Assembly (NCBI GenBank): GCA_034190875.2
Contig: CM067343.1
Span: 26,644,219 to 26,708,218, forward strand
Source of the DNA: Urechis unicinctus
Taxonomy: Eukaryota > Annelida > Polychaeta > Xenopneusta > Urechidae
Reading direction: 5' to 3'
Length of the DNA: 64,000 nucleotides
Shown: one piece after another, positions 50,160 to 62,720 of the stretch
Position numbering within the stretch: position 1 is the first letter of the stretch
Layout: the number at the start of each line of letters is the position of its first letter
Translations under genes and position numbers: made by a program
Notes under the pieces: model-generated
Told to the model about the DNA's origin: nothing
What the model saw: the letters and a program-made list of their open reading frames with translations, nothing else
The model's database searches: none

Positions 50160-50399
50160 GACAGCCACAAATGGTGTTCACACCTTGCCTATGGTCACGT
50201 TAATTAACCGGCAAACAAACAAGGCGGGCCCGTTGGGGGATGGACCCAACCCGTCCTTCTCTCGAGTAAAGCTCCCCTAAAGAGAGCAGGAAATAGAAAA
50301 TGAAACATCCTGTATAAACCGTGATTCAAAGTGTAGTATAGACAAGGGTGATAGACTAGAACCGCCACTTTATATACTACTTCGACCATCTGAAAAGGC

Positions 50400-51075
50400 G
50401 GATTATATCGCCTGGAGCAGTACCATAGTGGTGCAGCCATGCAGGCAGCGCTCGCAGAAGAACTTGCGCAGTTCGTGCTAATTCTGATTGTACAGTATGT
50501 GGTTCAGGTCTTAGATACGGGTGTAGTAGAACCTGCCCGATTGTTCGGGGAATATCACAAGGCTGTTGGCTTATTTGGTGGGTGAACGTAGCATTGCCCA
50601 TCTGAAGGCATTAAGGGCGAGGTCATTATGCTTCTCAACCTTCCCAATATAGGAAATGGAGGTTGAGACATAGATGCCTGTTAAATCCAGACCATCGCCT
50701 GTGTTGTACTTGGAAGGCAATTGCGGGTCTTTTGTGGATGGTATCAGGGACTTGCGCTTGAACCATCAAAGGCAGTGGTCATCTGTGTTCTTCACGTTTC
50801 TTTCCACCTTTTTCCTTACCAGCCCACCTTGCATGGGGAAGTAGGAGCCGCCTTTGAGAAACTGGTAGCGGGCAATGTCGATCCAGCTGGAACCTCTGTT
50901 GGTCCACTTTTTCAACCACTCATGTATATCGGCGCCACTCCTATTCAGGATATTGCAGATATCGTCCGGGGAGAGAAGTGACCGCTTGCCAATTGTGCAG
51001 TACAGGCTCCACATGCTCATTGTCACTGCCCCCGGTTTGCTTCATGGGCCACACCTGCAGGGCAAACTGACACTC
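50400..51075 (-). pseudogene. Polinton/Maverick DNA polymerase B, N-terminal region, broken
   Basis: Read on the minus strand in shifting frames. Pieces in order: NRGSSWIDIARYQFLKGGSY (about 50900), KNTDDHCL, GKVEKHNDLALNAF (about 50610), and FCERCLHGCTT (about 50450). These match the region ahead of the exonuclease part in protein-primed family B polymerases of Polintons: the GSSY.PLP and KN.D..C.W lines, then a CxxC-type CERCLHGY finger. At least three frame changes and several stops separate the pieces. Nothing of the exonuclease or polymerase motifs follows. Confidence 0.7.
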
Positions 51076-51689
51076 GATACCGTCCAGCTCTTTAGGTCAG
51101 GCCAGCTTTACATCTGCCTACGCACGCCTCTTAAGAACATCTTAGAGAATCCGGCTAGGGGTGACCCACGGGAACGTTCAACACCCACCCAAGCAGATAG
51201 TTCGTTTGCAGAAATTTTCTGGGGCATACACTGTTTTGTTCGGCGTAGGCGCTGGCACTGTTTCGTTCATGGAGTTGGGACTGGAGGAGTTGCACCAGCA
51301 TTGGCATCTACAGCTGCCTGCATTCTGTCAGTAATTGTCTTATGCATGGTCTATGCCAGGCCCTTTTCAAGTGCTTGTAGGGCCGCCCGTGATCTGCGAT
51401 ATGGAATATTCTCCCCTGTTTCTGCAAAACACTCTCTACGTGAGTTGTGATTATGCGTCATAACCAATTATATTATATTTATTAATTAGGCAGCAACATA
51501 ATGTGTTTGCGCTTTTACTTTCTAGCCTAGTACGATGTGGCTTAACGGTTTAAACCCACAATCCATGCACACTCCTAGTTAATGTCCTTTGGCCTTCTGA
51601 CAAACCCTACAAAGAATATTAACAATTCGGTGATTCATCTGAAATCTGTGTAAATTAGAGAACTCATATGTACTGGGCCTGTTACAAGC

Positions 51690-52375
51690 GTTAGCTCTTT
51701 GAGACCAACCAAACGTTCTAGGACTATGGAAGATGGATTTTGTGCAAATACTTTTGCCTTTATAGCATCTTTAGCGTTTTTTTCCCGCAGAGCGGGTCAC
51801 CTCATTGTTTATTGCAGAAAAATAGTTTGCAGCCAAGAAACTCACTTGCGGTTAATGCCTTCCACAATAGCCAAGTCTTAATGGACATCCACATGGCCGC
51901 TCACCCCGACCCCATATTTGGCCATTAACTTCCGTCTGGGGTTGACCTGAAGCAGTTGGGGGCAATTCAATCGACCTCACTTGTATATCCTTTCGAGTGC
52001 TACTGCAACGCTTTTAGCCTCTTTTGTAGTCAACGGCTCTGCAGCTTTGTGGTGTGAGGCCAAGTCTACTACTGTGAGGGCATGCTTGTAACACCGGTGT
52101 TTCTCAATGTCATGAGGGAGAAAAAAGTGATCGACTTGATGAATCTCATGAGGCCCAGACAAATTAAACTTTGGCCAAGTAATGTGTTTCCGGATAGGCA
52201 GGTATATGATAGGCCATATAGCTTGCATTGTAAACCAACCGCGAGCAACTTCCTCTGAAACCACCGCAGCTGTAATGCCCTTCCAATATCCCATGGGGGC
52301 TACATAGGTTGTTTGCATGACGTGGTCGTGTGACCCATTGTTATATTCCAGCAAAAGCCTCCAAATGATATGCAA
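51690..52375 (-). pseudogene. Polinton/Maverick integrase (DDE), broken
   Basis: The first 130 codons (52375-51977) are open. They contain KFNLSGPHEIHQVDHFFLPH and YKHALTVVDLASHHKAAEPL, the first part of the retroviral-type integrase core (first Asp in QVD, second in VVD). After a frame change near 51960, MAKYGVGVSGHVDVH, a stop and LAIVEGINRK follow, then RLVGLKEL near 51695, which matches the family's C-terminal part. It lies upstream, in minus-strand order, of the polymerase fragment at 50400-51075. Stops and frameshifts show it is dead. Confidence 0.75.
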
Positions 52376-52499
52376 GTCATTGATGTAGGTCCCAAACAGC
52401 TGATCTAATACAGAGTTTGTATGCCGACTTTTTAGCGAGCCTGTAGGTCACCAGACCGCTCTATAGTGATATTATGTCGTTTTCAGTTGGGTGCTTCAG

Positions 52500-53030
52500 A
52501 ACTTCGAGAATCAAACGTTGCTCACACAGAACGCAAATGCATTGACTAGGACACCTCCAACAAACATTGCAATCGAGGCCTTTAATTTATCACCTGGTAT
52601 AATACCTTGTATCATGTCCTTTGTGGCCATGGCTTTGGTTACGTCGGCAACAGCTAGACCCTGGTCGTCTGGCTTGAGGTCAACCCACGGAATATGCCCT
52701 CTTGCCAAACTTGGCGTACCCTAAAGATATACCAGAAACATCTGGTCTGTGGCATAGCGCGTTGTTTAGCATTTTTGTCATCAGTAGTTGGGGTTGTCAA
52801 TGTGCCATTAGAACGATCTTATTCCGTATGAATGGGATCCTGTGATTTTACTTAATCGACATGGCTTTGTTGTACAACAGGCGCAGGAACGACTCTGTGT
52901 TGACCTCAACTCTAGGCGTGGCCTTGACCTCAAGGAGGTCAAATAGTTTGTTTGCCCACATTGACAGTGCTTGGCTGTTGTTAAGCCAACAGTTAGCGGG
53001 GTTAAGTACATGACATAGCAGTGATACATC
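52500..53030 (-). pseudogene. Unrecognised minus-strand coding remnants next to the Polinton integrase
   Basis: Two conserved-looking stretches. 52708-52511 is open for 65 codons and reads HIPWVDLKPDDQGLAVADVT with a hydrophobic Gly/Ala/Val-rich end. About 53010-52853 reads WLNNSQALSMWANKLFDLLE and continues for about 25 more residues to a stop. Composition and position suggest further Polinton genes (possibly structural), but I do not recognise either family. Confidence 0.4.
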
Positions 53031-53940
53031 TCATACGCAGCAGTGCTTAGAGCGCAAGCGACAAAGTTAGCCTTTACTGGTGTTCTAGTAGAATCGCGAG
53101 TACAAATCTACAGGATGAGCGGCGTGCCTGTAGTGAATTTGCCTCTGAAGACCGTGAACGGCTGCGGACACCAATCAACTGCATCAGGCAAACAATCAAC
53201 GAAATTCTTAGCAAAGGACACAACGGTAGTCTAGCAGACAGACAAATGGTAGGTTGGCTTGCAGTAAATTTGTGGGCCGTGTTAGTTGCATTTTCTGGGA
53301 TTTTATTTGTTATTGTTTACAGAGACTTGTTAGCCCCAAAGCCAAAGCGCTAGTAGGCAACATTTTTGTTAATCCAACGCAATGGATAAATCTTCAACGG
53401 AAATCAGATACCTTGCATGTCTATAACCTTGCGAGTTATTTGGTTTCATTGCATGTTTTGATGGTAAAGAATAATTTACACATGTAATCAATAGTGATGA
53501 ATTAAGCTAACATGGACTACCAATACGATTGCGTTTGTGGTGGCATCATTGATATTCATCTTTGCTATGTTGATAGCTGCGCAAATGCATATTCCGGGTA
53601 AGTTCAAACAGATGGCAGTTCGAATGGCATGGTAGGTATAGAATACAGCATCTTGGGGCACAGCCTTTCCACACGTTCTTGACCTATGATGTGTTCTAGA
53701 TGCTAAATCAAGCGGTTCCTTTAAGAAATATTGCCAATGGGCGCGGAAAGTGACAACCCAGGACGTTATAATGAAATGGTACGTCCGTGCAGGGCTAGGC
53801 TGTGCAAAATCCTATTGACAACACTGAAGATCTGCGAATAGGCCTCAGGCTAATCACGTATAATAAAGGCTGGTATAATCTTGAACAGAAAATGAGATCC
53901 TCAAGCGGCAGTCAGATACTGAAGGAAAACGAGAAACTAT
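53031..53940. other. Spacer, no gene recognised
   Basis: Short open frames only (for example 53254-53487 on the + strand) without a domain. No terminal inverted repeat of a Polinton could be identified by eye. Confidence 0.4.
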
Positions 53941-54650
53941 CTAATTAAAACACGCCTCTGGAGTTACAGCCTTCGTCAGCAGGATAAATGCCACAAACAG
54001 GCTTATTGTCCTCGTAGTTCCTGATGCTACGGTGAGCATGGAAGACGGAGTTTCCGGGGTGAATTGTTGTAAGGGCAAGTGACATGGTGGGTTGAATTGT
54101 AGGGGCAAGTGACATGGGGAAGCGTTGTAGGGGGCAAGTGAATGGTGGGTGAGGGGCAAGTGATTTGGGACGTAGTTGTAGGGGCAACGTGGCGATGTTT
54201 CAGAGGCAAGTGACATAGAGGTGATTTGTAAAGGCAAATGAGTTGAGGGTCAGTTGTAGAGGCAAGTGATATATTGAGGTGTGTTAAGAGCTGGTGAAAA
54301 AGTGGGTGAGTTGTAAGTGACAAGTGACATGATGGGTTGAGTTGTTAGGGCAGGTTATAAGGTGGGGTGAGTTGTAGAGGAGAGTGACGTGGTTTGGGTT
54401 AGTTGTAGAGGCAAGTGATAAGATGGGGTAAGTTGTAGAGGAAAGCGACGCCGTTGTTGTTAGTTGTATGAGCAAGTTACATGGCTGGGCTAGTTGTAGG
54501 GGCTAGTTACATGGTGAAAAGCGTTGCAGGGGCAGGTGGCATAGTGGGGTGATTTGTAGAGTCAAATATATTGGGGGTGAGTTATAGGGGTAAGCAATAC
54601 TTTGGGGTGAGTTGTTCTGTGTGCGATAACAAGGGGCAAATGATAAGGGA
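53941..54650. repeat. Minisatellite, unit about 28-32 bp
   Basis: About 20 variants of gagttgtaggggcaagtgac with a variable spacer such as atggtgg. On the minus strand several frames read CHLPLQ-type repeats. These frames shift with unit length, so I do not take them as protein. It lies directly downstream of the minus-strand FN3 exon. Confidence 0.9.
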
Positions 54651-54768
54651 AATTTAACATGAAATTAACCGTGGCTTAACAAACTATTTGTTAATATGAG
54701 AATTGAATAAATGGTTTATCTTTCTCTTTTCAGTAGGCCTGACGTGATTTCTGCCTTCTGTACACACA

Positions 54769-55548
54769 CCCTCTGGGTTTGATAAAGGTATCGTCGACGG
54801 CGTCTCACACCCTACTGTGAACCTGCCAGGATGACTTACACCCAATGCATTCACTGCACGCACATGGAATGTATAGATGGCCCAGGGAGAGAGGGCTATC
54901 TCAGCTGATGAAACTGTGGAAGGCACAGTGAGAGCTCTAGTGTACTCTTCTGGACCATCAAACGAGGTGTTGTAGCAGACATGGTGCCCTGTGATCGGTA
55001 CGTTGTTATTATTGTTCCGGCTCCATGAGGTCTCAGCCCTTTAGATGAACAGGATCGGATGACGACATTGCTAACTGGCGCAGGACGACCTGACACAACT
55101 TCATACACGCACTGAAATTATACAAGATCACCAAACCATGAATTCGAGCATTAACAGCTTTGTCCCTTATGGAATAAGATAATGCATTTCCGGGAGGGAA
55201 TCTCTGCAAACTCTAACTTGATGTATTATTTACCAGCAGTAATGCACTGATAAGGAACAAGTGATATATAAGGGGAACAGGACTTTGGCTGAGACTGGAC
55301 TGGAGTAGCAGACAGCTGACGGTCAGCGTAACATCGTGTGAGGTTACAACACAGTGACAAAAAAGATTGGCCATGATGTCAACATAAGGACAATGAAGTA
55401 TTTTATGTGCTTCAAATAGAAACTAAGTTCCGCTTAACGCAGAGTTAGCTAATACATGAAGTATCACGAAGTTGAGAAAACAATAGGAATCCTGTGGCAG
55501 TAACACAAGCATCAGAGCAACGTAGCAGGCGATGTTGTTGCTAGCCAT
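54769..55548 (-). pseudogene. Fragment of an FN3 receptor gene (signal peptide and FN3 exon)
   Basis: On the minus strand, 55548 onward encodes MASNNIACYVALMLVLLPQ, a good signal peptide. The stretch 55111-54769 has a tttcag acceptor and a gtgtgt donor and encodes a fibronectin III domain: GRPAPVSNVVIRSCSSKG, then after a frame change SWSRNNNNVPITGHHVCYNT, and finally WAIYTFHVRAVNALGVSHPG. The exon is 343 bases against 336 in the phase-1 FN3 exons of genes 1 and 3. The single excess base (modulo three), near 55030, agrees with the frame change. An Ig- or linker-like stretch (HDVTLTVSCLLLQSSLSQSP) lies between. No membrane or enzyme exon follows. It could be a pseudogene or a sequencing error in a real gene of a different receptor family. 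Confidence 0.5.
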
Positions 55549-55559
55549 GGCTGTGGGCT

Positions 55560-58500
55560 AAATGAAACTTTTACAGTGTTCCTGACCTCGAAATAATTAT
55601 ATCCGCATCACGTAACCCGACCCGCTCGCAACTAGTTAGATTTTGGTGTCATAGCAAAAGTTAACTCAGCTCAACACTCGTTTGATATCAAAGTATTTCC
55701 ACACAATAGACTTTTCTTGTGCATTATGATTTTTATCGCATTCTGATGAATCATAACGCTTTGTTAGGAGCGGTTTCGACCATTATAATCTTATATATTG
55801 ACCTTCTGATTCCTGCATTGGGAACGGTTGCAAACAACATAATTTCATGTTGTGATTTGATTTTTGGTAACTATCTGTGTAATGGGAACGGTTGCAAACA
55901 TCATATGTGATATATGCATGATAATATGGTGACTTATTCTTTTGAATTAATGCAGTGTTACTGACGAGGGGTGCAATCACTACACATATTGTCTTGAATC
56001 AGTGTAGGGTGTGTAATATAGGTCAGGTGCGACCAGCAGTATGGGTTTTTACGTCCGCTGTGAATTGGTGTCTTGCTCTCACTCGGTAACTGTTCACTGT
56101 GTTGAGAACTAATGGTACCAACACGCCTCTTTAATCAGCGTGATGAAGTATCCTTGGTTAACTTGATGTACTGTGAAGGTATGGGATCGCATAGCTAACA
56201 TGGGCGTGGCGGCATGGGTGTATGTAAACCAGCCAAGCAGCAAGTACCAGAAAGTCAACACCAACAATCTGCACCCTATAAGAACCGCATCAGACAATGA
56301 CAATTGAAAGTGGATACCATGTCCACTACGGACGGCCTCTGTTCTGTCCCGTCTTGTTTAACTTGCTGAACATAAGTATTGGATGGTTTCCGACTTTAAA
56401 TGGTCATTGGTAGGGCCCATCAGTTGTGAAATGATTGTGTACTGATCTCGTGACTGTCTAAGTGTTCCACTCACAATGTAAGCTATACTATCGCGTGATT
56501 GTATTTGTTATTACATAATTATTCAATGACGGTATCGCTGGACCTGTCACTTGTACATTTATGATTCGAATTTTCTAAATAAGATCTAACCACATGTCAC
56601 AAGATACTCAGCGTATTAACCGAGGTCTTTGTATGTGAACGAAGCAAGTAAAGGATTGTGACGGATATTAGAGAACTGTCGACGACAACAGTAACATTGC
56701 ATGCTCGTCATTGTTCCACTCTCACTGCTGCTTCTTCAAGCATAACCGCATTCGACGATAATACTGTTATCAAAGTGATATGATGGAATGGCAACATGAA
56801 AAGGGCTTTGTATGAAGTGTTCCACAAAGAACACGAAGAAAGCGAAAGTATCTAAAGTGCACTCAATCATCAATACTTAGACAATGTAACGAGGAGCAGC
56901 AACCTTACAAGCACTTGTCCCTACTGTCATAATACACACTTGATGGCACAATTAATCTCTTGTAGTACCAATTCGTACAAACCTTGATCCGGGTGTTCGT
57001 TGAATTCCTCGGACATCCTGCTCAATAAAGGTATTAAATGCACGATGTATGGTTTCCCTTTGTGATGAATGTTTGGGTTTGGTTACATTATGGGAACGAA
57101 TGGTCGTCTTTATCTGTCGTTCGTGGTTGGTTGCTTGACGTAGGACCACATGGAACAATTCGATTTAGGTATTGTGGTTTCATGACCTTCTCTATAGCAC
57201 CATGGATCGAATAAGCACCCAGGTGTGTCAATACGAGTCCCCTCATTATTATCGAAGTCGGTTAATCTTATAACAGTTCTAGGCATTTCGCTATAAAGCC
57301 GCTGTTGGGAAGCCCCAGTAAGATACTACACGTTAAGTGCAATCATGCATCTATAGTAAGCTAGGTTGAGGGCAATGGTTCTTGTAATTTCAGGTTGAAT
57401 ACATGTTCTCGTGTACGTAATCTTGAACGCCAAGCGATCGCACACTGATTCGTACAATGCATACATAAACCTATCAGCTGGTGCTACTGATTGGCGCTGA
57501 CAAAATCCTAACAAGTAAGCGGCAGGATTTTGTCAAGGCGTCAGCAGTCCTTTGATGTTGCCAATAGTGTGTGTACTGATCCATCAATACAGCCAGGTGC
57601 GCTGCTAGTTTAGTGCTAACAACATATGATAAAAACGAGGCGTATGCGCGTTTAATATTCATATAGCTTAGTATGTATCCAGATACACTCGTACTGATGA
57701 CCAATGACATTACTTCTCTACAAAATAGTTCATTAAAATACGATTCGAGTAAGACAGATAAGATAAGCTTGGTGACGTCATTCCATGTTGTCGGCTAGTC
57801 TTTCCCATTTATATTTAAATCAGGTAAGTGCATCTTATGCATAATATATCGCCTAGTATGCACATGATACGCTGTAATGACAAATCTATCTGCTTTATAC
57901 CGAGGTGATTTGTGGAAAGGATTATGGTCAATTTATGAATGAACATGCGAATGTTTTCGGTGTACATTCCACACAAAAACGGTATATTTGTAGTCTCTTT
58001 GAACATCGGCTATGATGCAGGCGCATGGGCATTTGAGAGCTCCTTGGTTAAGGTGGGGTGGGTGGAGTTTGGGGCGGGGGGGGGGGGGGGCTATTGGTTG
58101 AAGGCAGAAGGGCGATTTGTCCGAAATTTCACACAGGTGAATACAGAAGTACCCATTTTTATTAGAAATACACAATTCCCACTAAGCCACATTGTTATTC
58201 TATATAAGCAGCTAAAATTTCAAATGTTTGGTCATTATTTTTTGCCAACAGATACTTTTATATATTTGCACTATATATTAAGTTCTGCCACACAGTTCCC
58301 GATCGTTGGATCATTTCACTCAGGCATTGTTTTTGTCTTCCCTATAGAAAGTTGTAAAGGCTATGCATGGCCATTAAGGCTCGAAAAGTGGTTCAGTATC
58401 TGCTATGTTATCTTGGATAGCAAGCTTTAGGAGGCATCATACCCATCACAATAAACATCGATAGCAACGGAGATCACTCCTTTGAACACCGCTTATATAT

Positions 58501-61400
58501 GCTGCGTCGACATAATATTGTTCGTCAAATTTCTACTTCAGCTACATAAAAACAATTTTGACTTAATCATAGAGAACGCTGCCTTCAGTAGAAGGTGTTG
58601 CATTAAATTCAATGAACAACTTCTTGGGCTCTCCGTCAGTGAGACATATTGCCCCTTTCTCCACCCTGCTGACGTCCAACGTTCCTTCAACGATTATGAG
58701 CACATTTACATATCATCTGCAATGTGGCCTGAAGCAACCTCGGCCATGATGGATCCAGCGGAGTGTTATTGATTAAGTTATCGTCACTTGAAACTCATCC
58801 AAATTTGGAGGAGTTGCAAGACGCAAACCGGCGAATATACAAAATGGCTCTAAGGGCTTTGGATATTGATGTAGAGAATATTCATCGGATATTATTTCAT
58901 GCCCTATTTAACTTTGGTTGTAGTTGTTGTGTTTCTTAAATAGACAGTAGCGTAACCAACTATATATTCCCAAACCATTAAAAGTTAACTATGAGAAATA
59001 AGATCATTATGTTAGTTCGTGTGCTGTTGAACTGCTAAACAATATTTTGGTGACACATTTAAAAGGGTTATTTTCCACACTCCTATCCTCGCTCTCTAGC
59101 TTTATGACATTAAAGAATGTTTACCAAAATGTTTGCTCAATTCCAATCATGCAGCGTCAATATGTCGTATGTAGCGTTATTTCACACTTATCTCTTTTAT
59201 TTCAGGCGAGCTATAAGCTAAATCGAATAAGTGATCTTAGACACCTGCAGTGCATGCTGTGGTGAGTTGAAGGGATTGGCGGTTGCCAAGACAAAGCGGG
59301 CTCAACGTGATATGTTTTGCATTTTTCATTTTGGCGGCCGAAAAACTAAACTACAGTACAGTGTGTATTGTATTTATAAGATAATCCATCAAGTGAGAGC
59401 AAAATGTGTGTGGAAGCAACATCGTATATTTAATGGACCAAGTTTCTTTGGTTGATACTAGTAATATAGCAATACTGTAAGCTTAATTGAACTGTTTATA
59501 GGTTCTATATGCACTTTGATTTAGCATTCGTAACACGTTGGATAGATATCATCTCCATCGAGGTACAAAGAGGCCTTATTTACATCTACACTACAGCAAT
59601 GATGATTATCTATCCTTTATATAATTTACGACAATCAAAATGCAATCATTGCTGATACATAAAACATCATGCGAAAATATTATCCAGCGTTTTTTGTTAC
59701 GATAAGCTCCGTATATAGTCGACTGTAATAACGCAGGCTCCTCTCGTTGTTATTCAAAAGCGCAGCAAATAAAACTTTCATCGCCAGTCTCTGGTCTTCT
59801 TTACTCTATAACAACGCAAGATAAATGTCAAAACAGTTTGTTCCCCATAAAATCGGCGTATCATCGATTGGAGCGAACGCTATGTATTGCTGGAAGGCTT
59901 TATGCATGGATCAGCAAGCAGATGCTCAGTTGTATAGGTATTGGATCAAATTCCGCTAATAACAATTAAAAAGAAAACTACTACAATTAAAAAAATGATC
60001 TTGGACAAAAGCAACAAATCAAATGACCGTCACAGTTGATTCGCAGGAAGGAAAGGCATTGCATTTAAAGAGGACATTTCTATTATTAGGATAGCATATA
60101 GTATCATTACAGATAGCAGTATTACAGGTGTACCCGAAGGAATTAGCTTCGGTTAATTGGAAACAACAACCTGACAGGTACGCACCTGATGCCTTTATGT
60201 ACAGTAATAGACAATACAAGGCTTTTAAATACATTTGTTCTGCAGTTATTTGATATTCGTACCACACCCAATCCCATGCAGGTATCAGATACAGACACTA
60301 AGCTTTCTTGTTAATAAATAGCTTATATTGAGTATGATTGTCCATTGTGCAGTAACTTTGACTCCTGTAATCAGGAGAAACCTATAAAAGCTTCGTAAGA
60401 TAGTAGTGAAATGCTTTGGATCAAAATGTATCATATGTAGCTTAGAATAATATTCAGGAATTTGCAATGTTTATAAATTATTCAATAATGTCATGTAAAT
60501 AAATTCTCTTGGTGGCTTAAAACGCGCGGCGTAAGCACAACATGACTTTATGAATACTAGACATACTAATACGGCTTTCGAAAAACCCATGTAAATATAT
60601 AAACTCTGAACAAAAGCCATCATATATTGGGCAATGGGATAATCATGTTTCTTGTGTAGGTGACGCTGGCGTTGGCAAATGTACAATCTATTTACCCCGG
60701 TATTTATTGCCTGAGAGTGGATATCATATATCTTAGGCGGTGTTTAGCATTTAGGGGTTTCTGTGATGATTTCCATGCTGTTAAGATGTTTGCGACAGCC
60801 TCTGATGGTTACTACGATATGCAGTATAACTAAAAACACACAATGCACATGCAAATTTTTTTTGTTTGAATCTCTACACAATAGCAAAGCAGACCATACC
60901 ACCCTGTACTTGCGTGTGTTACTACTAAATCCATAGTGAAAAAGTCTTAGAATCGATTGCCATTATGCGTCATTAATATTGTGCCAAACGTTAAAATGAG
61001 GCAGAATTACCTTGTAAAATGCAACTCAGCCAATACATTGAGGTCGATATCGGTGAGGGGCAAAACAATATCAAGGTTGACGAAGATGAGAGCGTTGGTT
61101 TTGGCTGATTATACAGTAGAAGTACCGAGGCGGCTAAGATCCAAAGAATCTGATCGTTCAATAAATGTGTTGCCTTGGGAGCGGTTATGCTGTAACTTGG
61201 GGCCTGTAGCTTGTGAAACATTTGGCTTTTGAACTGGCTTTAGCCGCACACGCGTTGTGTTAACCCACACGGATAGATACTATTGTTCGTTTGAACTTAT
61301 GGCATGCTCCACCATCCATTTGAGGTAATTTGCAACCAAAGTGTCAGCTGTTCTACATTGAGTATATCAGAATAGCTTGCATAGTCGAATCTACAGAAGA
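55560..61400. other. Long spacer, no gene recognised
   Basis: Scanned on both strands without finding a known domain. The longest frames are minus 57710-57474, minus 57514-57326 and plus 58482-58772. They show no signal peptide, zinc finger, kinase, receptor or transposase signature. A G15 run lies at 58076-58090. A 17-base word, gggaacggttgcaaaca, occurs twice near 55820 and 55882. Confidence 0.45.
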
Positions 61401-61409
61401 AGATTAAAT

Positions 61410-61940
61410 ATGACAAAGTATACCTCCGTTAACCCTGCACCAACTGGGGATGGAATACAGGACCCTTATTTACCAACATTGTTGGCGTTCATAATCGGGA
61501 TAATTGGCAGCATCATAAATCTGATATTCTTTTATTAGAAGAATAAAAGTAGATATGTTAGTGTCATTGAGCGTTCTGCCAGAGCAAGACTAATTACACT
61601 CGCCGTCTCGGATTTGCTTTTGTTGAGTTTTGATTTCCTGTCTTTTTTAGAATTTGCTTTGGTTTTGCTGTTTGAACTGTACTGTGGTGTCATTCTTTGA
61701 ACGATGTGGTGTCATTTTATTAAACCATTGTACAAGAACATTACAGAACATGTTTTTTTCACCAGCACATGGTTTATATTACTGATATCAGCCGAGCTAT
61801 GTCTCGCTGTTTGTTACCCAAACACTGTCAGGAATATTATCACTGATCCATGGAGTAATTGCCTCCACTTTTGGGTTTTCGTCATTTCACTATGTCTGAA
61901 TTTTCTACTTTCCCTTGCATACGAAAATATCCTGATTTGA
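61410..61940 (+). pseudogene. Class A GPCR (peptide-receptor type), broken
   Basis: One frame, with two in-frame stops. It begins MTKYTSVNPAP. Helix 1 is FIIGIIGSIINLIFFY, then a stop. Helix 2 contains RARLITLAVSDLLLLSFDF with the LAxSD motif. After a second stop, helix 3 is TSTWFILLISAELCLAVCYP, ending in an altered E/DRY region (AEL in place of ERY), then a partial helix 4, WVFVISLCLNFLLSLAY. The second stop lies in a 22-base tandem duplication around gtggtgtcattctttgaacg (61683-61715). Helices 5-7 are missing. The WF..L.S.E...V..P pattern is like FMRFamide-type invertebrate receptors. It is an intronless relic. Confidence 0.7.
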
Positions 61941-61999
61941 ATGCACACCCTCTGAATATTGCTATATCAAATAGCCTTGGTATTGTTTTGGAGCAACAG

Positions 62000-62255
62000 A
62001 CTCAGGTCGGCGTTCACTTCATTATATGGTGTGTACTCGACACATCCTTCCGTTAAGTGTTCTAGTCTGCATATATTAGTTGTGTAGTATTGTGCATTAT
62101 GGCATTTTTTCAACATGTCAGGTCGGCGTTCCGATCAAGTAGTTCTGTGTACTCGACATGAGAGACACAGTTGTTCTAGTTGTGTGCAATTATGGCATTT
62201 TTCATTTCATCTGTCCCCGATCAAGTAGTTCTCAGTTAAGCTATGAGAGACAACA
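62000..62255. repeat. Tandem repeat of about 100 bp downstream of the GPCR relic
   Basis: Imperfect units share caggtcggcgttc, gtgtactcgaca, tgtgca.tatggcattttt and gatcaagtagttct. About two and a half units are visible. No coding content. Confidence 0.6.
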
Positions 62256-62262
62256 GATGCAG

Positions 62263-62316
62263 ATTTATATATATATATATTATATGTAGAAAATATCAGA
62301 TGTATATATGTGTATT

Positions 62317-62348
<32 letters not shown>

Positions 62349-62350
62349 TA

Positions 62351-62388
<38 letters not shown>

Positions 62389-62627
62389 AATCATATATAT
62401 ATATATATGTATGCATATATATAGATGTATATATGTCTATTAATATATATATATGTATTATATATATTTATATATATATATATAGCATATATATATATAT
62501 GTATATATATTATATATATATATATATATATTTCATATATATATATGTATATATTTAAATATGTATGTTCATTATACGTTTACCTGCACATCTCTCTATA
62601 TATATATCTCTATACATATATATATAC

Positions 62628-62698
<71 letters not shown>

Positions 62699-62720
62699 AT
62701 ACATATATATATATATGTGT
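62263..62720. repeat. AT-rich microsatellite complex
   Basis: Interrupted (TA)n with tgtata and catata variants, then an almost pure TA tract at about 62630-62695. Tyr-Ile frames across it are not genes. Confidence 0.95.

Noticed and set aside
50875..51450. 191-codon + strand open frame
   Set aside because: It overlaps the Polinton polymerase remnant, whose recognisable motifs are on the minus strand. The + frame has no domain.
53941..54323. CHLPLQ repeat proteins on the minus strand
   Set aside because: The frame changes with every length variant of the minisatellite unit, so no single protein is maintained.
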